Position numbers and translations under genes: made by a program | DNA from: Amoebophrya sp. A120 | Taxonomy: Eukaryota > Sar > Dinophyceae > Syndiniales > Amoebophryaceae | Reading direction: 5' to 3' | NCBI GenBank assembly: GCA_905178155.1 | Contig: CAJINV010000002.1 | Location: 12,223,621 to 12,287,620, forward strand | Length of the DNA stretch: 64,000 bases | Notes under the pieces: generated by a model | Database searches by the model: none | What the model was told of the DNA's origin: nothing | The model's input: only the letters and a program-made list of their open reading frames with translations | Shown: piece after piece, positions 55,890 through 64,000 of the stretch | How the letters are laid out: each line of letters begins with the position of its first letter | How positions within the stretch are numbered: position 1 is the first letter of the stretch

Positions 55890-58800
55890 TCACCTGATTG
55901 ACTCAGCAGGCTCGACGACCCTGACGCGACTCGACGATTTACTTCTTGATGATTTCGCTCCATTGCGATTATCGTCAATGGAAGACTTGAGTACGGAGCG
56001 CCGCGGCGTCGAAGTCACGACGAGCGGCTGCCTTTTCTTCAACGGCGGGGTCTTTAGAATTTGACTTTCCGATGGAGTACTTGCGACGCGAGCCTGTTCA
56101 GCAGCGTTTTGTATTTGTTCGTGGAGACCATAGCTACTCTTATTCGCATTCGTTCTATCTGCTCCTCGTACTTCTGTCACGGCCGAGTGCTGCCTTTTTG
56201 CCTCGGCATCCCCGTCGATCTCGATTTCGGTTGCGGTTCGGTGAGACAGCATGACCGGTGGTGGCAGGGTCGTAACGGAATCGCGCAGAGAACAAGAATT
56301 CGAGTGTGTGCGAGCCGAACCCGCGTCGCCGACGGACAACGGACCAGGAATGCGTGTGAAACGCGCAGGGATCGCATCGACAGTAGATCCGCTGGTTCTT
56401 CCCGTACTTGCAGCAGGGACCTCCACGATAGGTGTGAGGTGATTAGCAGGGCCATCAGCTGTGCGTGTTCCTGCAGGTCTTGTCTGACGAAAATTCCAAT
56501 GCGCGTCCATGCTTTCTTTGGAGCTTTCCGAGGATGCCAGCCCGGGGGGCCCGCCGGTGGATGACGAACTGCAACTGCTGGCAGCAGACACCGATTCTGG
56601 CACACTCCCAGAGGACCCAGCGGACGAGGAGTGACCTCGCGCGGGCGCTGACGCTCCACCGAAAAATGCTGAAGCAGTAGCAGAAGTACTACTAGCTGGC
56701 GTCGTTCGTGGTCGTGCGGCATGAGAAGGAAGTCCTCGTCGCTGGGGACCGGCGTTGTGCTGGATAGAAGTGCTGACGTGCTGGTCGTGTGCGGCCGCAC
56801 TATTGAGGTCGGCATCTATGCCCCCTCCGCGCGCCGAGGACCGGTTGGAGTAGTTGGAGTGCGCGAGGCCACCACTGCTCCCGAAATTCGTCATTTGGCT
56901 GTAGTTGACGAGCGAGTCGGTGTTGAGACTGGACGCGCCGGGCGGATTGCTGTCGACGGAAGAGACCTCGCTGTGCTCCTCTGAAATGCGGTCCATCACC
57001 ATCGAAAATCTGGCGATCGGGGAAAACACATTAGGCTGCTGATGCGCAGACGGAATCACGGAAGGAGGTGCAGCCGGCATGCCGTGATCATGTGGCAGTA
57101 ACGTCGTTGGCACCGGTCCGGTCGGCAGTTGGCAGCGTGGCTGAGAAGATTGACGAGCCCGTGGCGGGGAGAGAGTTTCATCTTGACCTTGGTCGCGCGA
57201 ACTAGCTGGCGGGGTCGAGAGCTGCGGGGAAGTCACGTTGCATTCCTCGATTGTAGCAGGCCGCCCCCGCAGCCGCAGGTCCTCGGGGGCACCTCCTGCA
57301 ACCTCAACGTGATCACCCTTGTTCGCTCGTCGGCCATTTTTAGCTGGCGGAAACGTAGGCAAACTCCGTGGCGTGACAGTCGTACCGACTCCGGGCACCA
57401 CTGCGGCTGCAGCGTCCTGCGGCTTTTTATTTGCCTTTTTGCTTCTACTTCTGCGACGAGAAGACGAGGAGGAGGATCTGTTGGCTTGCTTCCTCTCCCT
57501 CCGGCCTTCTGCTTTGGCTTTGGCGCCCACTTCCGCTCTTGGTGTAGCGTGCGAGTCCACCATTCGCCCTTGCTGCTGAACAACATCACGAAAAGTCGAG
57601 ATTGGCGGCGGTGGCGGGTGTTGGAGTTGGTGGGAAGATGCCGAGGCGGTTCTCCATCCGGTAGTTGTACCAGTGCCACCTAGTATACCTACATCAACAT
57701 CTCCCTCCACCGCCACATCTTCATAATTTACGCGACGGAGCTTCATCCTAGTGCTTTCGTTTCCGTCTTGTTTTGAGCTCGATGAGGAAGTCGACAGGGA
57801 AGGACTACTGGTATTTAAAATGTTAATGCTGGCAAAAGGAGCTGCTGGCCACGCCGGCCTCGGCCGCTCTACTTCTTGGAAATAACGGCTACTAGTAGAG
57901 TTTGAGTTCGTTGACCTCGACGCATGTCCTTGCTGCGCCGCCCCATCTGCGGCAAAATAGGATTCTCTGAGATCGTGCGCATACCTTGGAGGTCCACCTC
58001 GTGCACGTGCTGCCGCTGCTGCTTCAGCTTCGTCGTCTGATACCCGCAAGTCATCTTCTACTTGTTGAGTTCTTACTACTTCTTTCGTCACACACGCAGC
58101 TGCACCGCGAGAAGCGCTGCTGCTTTGGGTTCTTGCTGTTCGTGCGCTAGAGCCGCTCAATGTGAACATGAAATTTCGCAGATCACTAGCGATCGATCGA
58201 CGTGTTGGCTGCAACGGAGACGACCGCTGTGTACTGTCGAACTGGCCGAGCAGCTGGTCTCCCTCGAACTGTTTGCCGCCTCTTTCATGATTGCTGGTTC
58301 GGTCTCGCGCACCTCCCGCGCCTGCAGCTCCGACCAATAAAGCCGGTGTACTAGTAGAAGAAGTGGTTGCACTAGTAGAGGCAGTGCCAGTGGCAGTGCA
58401 GTTATAACCAAAATTACGAAGGTCTTCGAGCTCCTTGTAGTCTGCATGTGTTAGACGAGGCGGCGCCGGGACGGGACTTGGTTTTGCCTTGTTTGATGCG
58501 GTCTTGGTATGCGTACTATGCTGAAGAGATGCCAACGGTTTGCTACCTGCTGGTTCCAAATTCAACTGCCTCTTGTGCTGCAGTACCATCAAGTCTCGGA
58601 AGTATCTCTCGTGCTCGTCCTCTGCGTCACTCGCTGCTGGCGGCTCTGCTCCGTGCCTGCCTTCCTTGAGAACTACGGCGCCCGAGAGACAAGAAGAAAG
58701 CTCACGCGAGCCTTCATTTTCTGCTGTCAAGACGATCTTGCTCGCTGCGAGTTGCTTTCCACCATTCTCAAGAAACAATGTGTCCTTAGTCGCAGAAGAC

Positions 58801-58943
58801 GTGGAACTGATTTGAGTTTGAGTGCTGGGGATGTTTCCCGGTGTTTCAAAGTGACTTGCCGATATCAAACTATTTCTGACTCTGCCATTGCTAGTAGGTT
58901 TGGATTTTTCCATCTTCATTAGTGACGATGTTGGTGGATACAT
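55890..58943 (-). CDS. Large intronless disordered protein, 1017 aa
   Basis: Not recognised. One exon from ATG (MYPPTSSLMK), with an in-frame TAG just upstream; a second ATG lies nine codons in. It is Ser/Arg/Ala/Pro-rich throughout. A basic patch of Arg/Ser/Lys (RSSSSSSRRRSRSKK) lies near residue 490 and could be a nuclear localisation or RS-like segment. The last 40 residues are basic and Ser-rich (SSRSKSSSRVRVVEPAE). It resembles the neighbouring 2148-residue protein in composition, though I see no clear sequence match. The two may be tandem and functionally linked or simply share bias. Confidence 0.68.
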   Translation of the reverse strand: MYPPTSSLMKMEKSKPTSNGRVRNSLISASHFETPGNIPSTQTQISSTSSATKDTLFLENGGKQLAASKIVLTAENEGSRELSSCLSGAVVLKEGRHGAEPPAASDAEDEHERYFRDLMVLQHKRQLNLEPAGSKPLASLQHSTHTKTASNKAKPSPVPAPPRLTHADYKELEDLRNFGYNCTATGTASTSATTSSTSTPALLVGAAGAGGARDRTSNHERGGKQFEGDQLLGQFDSTQRSSPLQPTRRSIASDLRNFMFTLSGSSARTARTQSSSASRGAAACVTKEVVRTQQVEDDLRVSDDEAEAAAAARARGGPPRYAHDLRESYFAADGAAQQGHASRSTNSNSTSSRYFQEVERPRPAWPAAPFASINILNTSSPSLSTSSSSSKQDGNESTRMKLRRVNYEDVAVEGDVDVGILGGTGTTTGWRTASASSHQLQHPPPPPISTFRDVVQQQGRMVDSHATPRAEVGAKAKAEGRRERKQANRSSSSSSRRRSRSKKANKKPQDAAAAVVPGVGTTVTPRSLPTFPPAKNGRRANKGDHVEVAGGAPEDLRLRGRPATIEECNVTSPQLSTPPASSRDQGQDETLSPPRARQSSQPRCQLPTGPVPTTLLPHDHGMPAAPPSVIPSAHQQPNVFSPIARFSMVMDRISEEHSEVSSVDSNPPGASSLNTDSLVNYSQMTNFGSSGGLAHSNYSNRSSARGGGIDADLNSAAAHDQHVSTSIQHNAGPQRRGLPSHAARPRTTPASSTSATASAFFGGASAPARGHSSSAGSSGSVPESVSAASSCSSSSTGGPPGLASSESSKESMDAHWNFRQTRPAGTRTADGPANHLTPIVEVPAASTGRTSGSTVDAIPARFTRIPGPLSVGDAGSARTHSNSCSLRDSVTTLPPPVMLSHRTATEIEIDGDAEAKRQHSAVTEVRGADRTNANKSSYGLHEQIQNAAEQARVASTPSESQILKTPPLKKRQPLVVTSTPRRSVLKSSIDDNRNGAKSSRSKSSSRVRVVEPAESIR

Positions 58944-61029
58944 CTTGAACTACTAAGAACTTCGACTGCTTCTTCAAATTATGCGTAAGTACTGGCTCAG
59001 TATGTTCCATATACAACACGCCTCCTTGTCCTTCTAGTTGTACAACTAGGGAATAGCGGCGGCCTTTCGTCACTTTCTTTCAACTTTCTACAACATCAAT
59101 CTTCAGCCACACTACATCAGCATTGCAATCAGAATCACCCTTGCGCTGCAGCCGCAGGATGTTGTGCCGCTGCAACAGCAGCACAGAGACAGAATCAATA
59201 AAACCATACATGCTCATAAGTCATTTCTTGGATCTGGTCTGTCTTCAGTTGCTTTGTCTCCAAAGCTGTGACACACATCTGAGTGACTCAGTGCGCACTA
59301 AACATCTATCTTCTACTTCAACCGCTTTCGCTTAGTGCTCATAGTATAATCTTCACGACCGCATCCTGGCATTGTACACGACAACGATCCCTGTCCGCAG
59401 CCGCACGATCATGTATGATCAAAGAATTACAACTGTTCCTCCATGTTTTCCTGAGCTTCACATGCTATACTACGTCACACTTTGCGCAAGCAACACCAAG
59501 CAAAAGTACGCACGAGAACGCCGGAGGTAAACTCCAGTCAATAACAATCCTTTCGCATTCATCGCTCGCCCTATCATGATCCACACACATGCACAAAATG
59601 ATCGCTTTGACAATGAAATCGATCCTTTTTCTTACTTTTGCAACATCTTTGATGTTTCACTTTCATGAAATCGCGACGAGAAGCGAGCTCCTTTTTACCC
59701 TTGCCTCCAGGCGCTGGCGCTGCCGCAGATCCCTCTTCATCAATGATCCACCGGCACTGCAACTTCTTGCAGACTACAACCACATGTTCATGTTCCTGTA
59801 CAAGCTCCAGAAAATAAGCGATATCGCATTTCAACACTTCATCATGCGGGGAGGGGAAACGCATACGCGGCAAGAACTGTGAATCATTGAGCCCGAAAGT
59901 GATCTTCTTCTTTATCTTCAAAGATGATCGTCAACACGACTGCAGACAGTACATATGATGTTTTGTCGAAGTGCATAATCTACGAGACGATTATCTTTCT
60001 CATCTTCTTGCCCTACAGCGTAAATTTCAAGAAGTAGATTCTCTGTCGACGTAAGTTGATGTACTACCGCATTTTATTGCCGCAAGCATCCGAGGAAGAG
60101 TTGGTAATCAGCTCAACACGATCAAGTTGGTGAGTCTTTTTCTGTCCACCGGCGACGTCTTCGTCGAACTGGGGAGAAAAGAAATGCCAGTTGCAGCAAA
60201 AGGCTTGTTTAAGAAAAATCGCCTACTGCTACTCTTGAGTCTTGGCAAACAGTTCCTAAATTGCATTTCAATTCCGCAACCCGGTGCCGGTGGCGTTGCT
60301 TCGATCTTTTTACAAGATGAAACGTCCCAGCGGAGTGTCTTTTGTCATAATTGGAAACTACTGAAACATTCACATTGAATAACGATAGCGAAGATCATCT
60401 CGCGGCGTGCGGTAGTGTTCGCGCAGGTAAAAAATGCGCTAAACCTAAATTAAACTGACTTTGCGCCAGTAAATAGTACCATCTTACCAATACCACTCTG
60501 TCTCAAATATTAATGTCCTCCCGAAATACTTAGAATCCGTACAGGTACACTCAATGTCAGTGTATCCATACGTAAGAAGCAAAGTGTTGGAGAGGACTCC
60601 TCTGCTGGTGTCGCATTTGCATACGACTTCACATCATCATATGTTTAAACTTGCTTTCAACATCAACGCTACTTTACTATGTTGTAGCTGGAAACTTTTT
60701 TATGCCATCTCGATCACGATAGCATCTTCTTATTGTGCTAACACTGGAACTGGTATACAGGAGCAGGACAACTCCAAAAGTTCTTACTTTTTCAAAAAAA
60801 CGGCTACCACTGCACTAGATGACTGTGATGAGCTTGTTGTATGAAGACGATGTAGAAGTAGTAGTAGACGACTACGACGTATTACTTAAAATAATTGTTT
60901 GGTCTGCAGGATGAGTGCGTCATGCACCAGGGGCAGCAAGCTGTTGCTCCTTTTACCCGACTCGCTTCTTGGCCGTTGACTTCGCTTCCTGCATTCGATC
61001 AACCGGTCGTGGTGGATTCTTATTTTCCT
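58944..61029. other. Intergenic region with possible orphan exons
   Basis: No complete gene. Two minus-strand segments look exon-like. 60068-60168 has a pyrimidine-rich acceptor (TTCTCCCCAG|TTCGACG), reads FDEDVAGGQKKTHQLDRVEL and ends at GCG|GTAGTAC. 59636-59795 lies between TTGTACAG|GAAC and GCAAAA|GTAAGAAA and reads CRWIIDEEGSAAAPAPGG. Their phases do not join directly, so a middle exon would be needed, or neither is real. Confidence 0.3.
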
Positions 61030-64000
61030 TTATCCACCAGGTCCAGGCCCTAAACTCCCTATCGCTCCGGACATCACGGCCCCCCCGCCTGCTGTTGGCA
61101 CTACTCCATTTCCTCCGGCGCCATCCTCAGTTGTAGAATTTGGGCTTCGATTTCTACCGGAGGCACTGGAGAGCACCTTTTTCAGCTGCAGACCGATCTT
61201 CTCCGACACGCGCGTGACTCCGTCGACGGCCCCAGTAAAGCTGCGACTGCTGCCGGAAAACTGCATCTGCTCCTGCTGTTCTTGCGAAGACTGCATTTGC
61301 TGGTGGCGCAAGAAGTCGCTGGTCGAATACAGGTCGCTGGACCCCCGAATGTGGCTCTCCGAAAGCAGGTTCTGCAGCACGATCTGCTCGTGCGGAGGCG
61401 GCGAAGAAGGTCCTCCCGCTGGTGTCGTGCCACGATCTCCTGACGCAGTGGCAGTCCCTGCAGCACTCGACGAGGATGATGCGACGACGAGTCCCGCAGC
61501 ACTAGCTGCACTTCCTACGATATCAAATGTAAAAACGTCTGGGTCTGGAAAAATGCAAGTTTGTCATGCTTGTCTGGCATGACTCTTAAATCTGTCATGC
61601 ACATTACCAAAGAGTCCCACTTTTCTGTCATGCAGAAACGTAGTTTGTCATGCAGAATAGGCAACACCTAGAAGCTCAGAAACTTATCATGCTGAGCCAG
61701 CAATTGTGGCCTCCTCATGATATGCCACACAGCATCACAAATTTCCAGACCCAGACATTTTTACATTTGATATACGAAGGAGCTTGAGGGCCGCAGCGGC
61801 CCGGCGAAGGACCCGGACCTGGGCTGGTGCGCGTCGCTGCCCCCGACAAGCGACGTATCAAATGTAAAAATGTCTGGGTCCGGAAGAATGCAACTTGTGA
61901 TGCGCATTTCACATCACACAAAAATCTGTCATGCATGTACGCCAAAAGGTGCACATTTTCCGGTCACCGAAAGAAGGGCTTTGTCATGCGGATGACGCAT
62001 TAGGAGACCTTCTCAAAACCTGTCATGCTAGGGCGTGCATGGTATACCTTCTGGATCATGCCAAAGCTGCATCACAAACCTCTGCATTTTTCCAGACCCA
62101 GACATTTTTACACTTGATACGACGAGGCCGGCGGCAGTGGTTGCGCAGAAGACGCAGATGCCCCGGAGCCACTACCACTCGCTGCTGCTTGCGCAAATGG
62201 TGCACTGCTCGACGAGGAAGAACTCGAAAGCGTTCCTTGTCCTTGCTGCAGCGCGCTGTTGCTGTTCACGAGCAGGTGAGCAGGTGTTGCAGAGTGCACT
62301 ACGGTTCCTGCAGATGATATCATGCCACCGACAACCCCAGCTCCACCATCGTCAAAGGTAGACCCCGCCACACTGGTGCCTGTTGAGGATCGACCACTTG
62401 GAACCATTCCTCCGCCGAGCGTTGCCGATTGGTGGGAAACAGACGCCGGTATGGCGGGAAAATTCACGTTACTTGCTGACGAGCTCACACCTCCCAATGG
62501 CCCTCCACCGACCGTGGTGTTCACCGTCGTGCGAATGCCCTGAGAGGCGAGCGCTGGCGCAGCAAACGGGTCGACCGAATGCCGCAAAGCCATGCTCTGG
62601 AGAGGACCGCCACTGGTAGTGATTTATTTTTCTTTTTGTGAATATCAATTTTTTTGAAAATTTATCACAGATCACAGATACATTCGTTGCTGGAGTAGTG
62701 AACTCTTGTGGTACCGTGCGGTTGCCAGCGATGCTCGTATCATGGCGTCCTCTGCGTCACGCGTGGATCTTCGCAGTGGCTCCGATTGAACCATAAATGA
62801 AGCGGAGTTATCGAGGACCGTGCTGCCCAAGTTGTCTCCACCCCCATGCTCCATGACCCCGTCGAGCATTGTAGCGGAACCCCCTGCGAGGGGTCCCCCG
62901 CCAACTCCCCCCGGTTGCCCCGCCCCGGGTCCTCGCTGCGGCAAGCCGAGTCCGAGTTGCTGCTGGTGCATGGTATTCAACACCTCGGGTTCGGGTGTGG
63001 GGGCAATCTGGTGAAACTGTGAAATTCGGTACACGATCTGATTGTACGCGTCTGGATATTTTTTCTTGACAATGTTGTTCAACGCGTCCGCGGTCAACTT
63101 CTCGGCAACCGTGTAGGTCTGTGCGCGGACGTACGCCGTCCGCTTCTGCCCCTTCTGGACCAGCGCAGTCTCGCCAAAGTAATCACCTAGGTTTGTTCGT
63201 TCATGACTTGTTTTTCTGCTCACTGGTGGCGGGTTGGACAATCCTTCTGTATCGGTCCATACACACATTTCAAGTTAGGTTTATTGTAGGTTCTGTTTCA
63301 TATATTGTGCGTCGTGCGCAGCTGTGGCGGGAAAAATAGGTGTACGTGTATCTATAAACAGGGAATACTACACCACGCAAGTTCGTGCGATAAACATCGT
63401 ACGGTGGAGACAAGGAGTAACTTCTACTCTAACACCAACTCTTGGAAGGAATATTTTTAGCACAAGACCACGACCAGAAGCACCTTCTCTTTTCTGTGCG
63501 ACGACGAGCTTATTTCGTGCGGTGGGAATGCCATTGGGTCCCGGCATGGAGTTTCGCCGGATGACGACGACGTCACAGAGACCGCGCAGAATGAAGTACA
63601 TTTCGAAGCCCTCCTGCCCGAACCGAATGATGTAGTCCCCCGGGGAAAACACCTCCTCGGCAAAGTTGTCGAGAATTTCAGCGACTCCGGCGGGGTGCAA
63701 GTCGCGAAAAAAGGGCGCTTTTTCAATCAGCGAGGCGAAGAGGCAAATCTTGATTTCCAGCACCAGTGCCTTCGAACTCGTGTTGTAGAGCAGATCGCAG
63801 GCCTGTTTGTCGTGCTGGACCTCTAGAAACTGGTGGTACATATTGATCCGCTATCAAATGTAAAAATGTCTGAGTCTGGAAGATTGCCAGGTTTGTCATG
63901 CACATTTTGCATGACTCCTGATGTCTATGATGCATGCCCTAGCGTCACAGATTTTCTGAAGGCTTCCTAATGCCTATTCCGCATGACAAATGCTCTTTCC
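61030..64000 (-). CDS. Cyclic-nucleotide-binding ion channel, C-terminal part (5' end beyond window)
   Basis: Exons 63484 to about 63851, 62682-63186, 62125-62612, 61777-61855, 61030-61520. Two introns are GT-AG: 63187-63483 and 62613-62681 (only 69 nt). Two gaps are introners and a third introner lies at the upstream edge. The visible start (FLEVQHDKQACDLLYN) resembles the C-linker of CNG/HCN/plant-type potassium channels. Then comes a cyclic-nucleotide-binding domain: EVFSPGDYIIRFGQEGFEMY, FILRGLCDVVV, and after the splice AQKREGDYFGETALVQKGQK, containing the phosphate-binding FGE-ALV and an Arg two residues after the KGQ. The membrane part should lie beyond 64000. After the domain the tail is Gly/Ser/Pro-rich and disordered for ~400 residues. 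Whether cyclic nucleotide really binds is not certain; R and E positions look conserved. Confidence 0.82.
61521..61771. mobile_element. Introner element, 251 bp (GTCTGGGTCTGG family)
   Basis: Inserted in the channel gene. The ends are almost perfect inverted repeats of about 27 bp: TATCAAATGTAAAAACGTCT and its complement. Target duplications TACGA at 61516-61520 and 61772-61776. Removal joins TCC-TTC-GTA to GGA-AGT in frame. By eye it matches the copy at 30070 base for base over most of its length, in the same orientation. Confidence 0.9.
61856..62119. mobile_element. Introner element, 264 bp (GTCTGGGTCTGG family, diverged interior)
   Basis: Second introner in the channel gene, 80 nt from the first. 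Ends TATCAAATGTAAAAATGTCT and the complement TATCAAGTGTAAAAATGTCT. Target duplications CGACG at 61851-61855 and 62120-62124. Removal joins GCC-TCG-TCG to CTT-GTC in frame. The interior keeps TGTCATGC motifs but is otherwise diverged from the copies at 30070 and 61521. Confidence 0.88.
63852..64000. mobile_element. Introner element, truncated by window end
   Basis: Starts TATCAAATGTAAAAATGTCT then GAGTCTGGAAGATTGC, with TTTGTCATGC soon after. This is the same family as the copies at 17043, 30070 and 61521. The left flank TCCGC (63847-63851) is the expected target duplication; the right half is outside the window. The start of its interior is closest to the copy at 17043. Confidence 0.75.

Overview
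This is nuclear DNA of a eukaryote, most likely a dinoflagellate-lineage alveolate. The best guess is a syndinian parasite of the Amoebophrya type. The reasons are: (1) every gene I can support lies on the minus strand, a one-way array as in dinoflagellate genomes; (2) genes are split by ordinary GT-AG introns of about 70-350 nt and also by compact insertions with terminal inverted repeats and 5-6 bp target duplications, which must be removed exactly but mostly lack GT-AG ends. Such invasive 'introner' elements are reported for Amoebophrya; (3) a secreted coiled-coil protein resembles a type common in dinoflagellates. The species call is inference. Splice sites were assigned by eye and tested by reading phase; for most multi-exon models the exon lengths sum to a multiple of three.

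Layout, listed by coordinate (transcription runs right to left). 233-4750 large disordered/coiled-coil protein with one introner. 6409-7440 and 8605-11287 two single-pass membrane proteins. 13049-17835 a 1154-residue secreted or membrane protein with three introners. 18700-19940 GC-rich satellites. 20444-20929 small tryptophan-rich protein. 21109-22711 and 23650-25326 two related genes, the first with a polymerase-beta-like nucleotidyltransferase motif; a GATC-rich repeat lies between them. 25327-28005 gene-poor. 28006-30841 N-terminally lipidated ATP-grasp enzyme with one introner. 31979-33295 acidic protein. 34556-36711 six-exon membrane-anchored protein. 38378-40753 HAD-family phosphohydrolase with one introner. 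40845-41011 possible tail of a DEDDh exonuclease. 41756-42787 twin-CX9C protein. 43648-43998 small basic protein. 45124-48038 secreted coiled-coil protein. 49278-55724 and 55890-58943 two giant intronless disordered ORFs. 61030 to the right edge: C-terminal part of a cyclic-nucleotide-binding ion channel with three introners, the last cut by the window end.

The genes do not form an obvious pathway. The notable system is the introner population: nine insertions in five genes, at least four sequence families, sharing flank structure and, in most, an internal TGTCATGC-like motif. Two copies 31 kb apart are nearly identical and so recently mobile.
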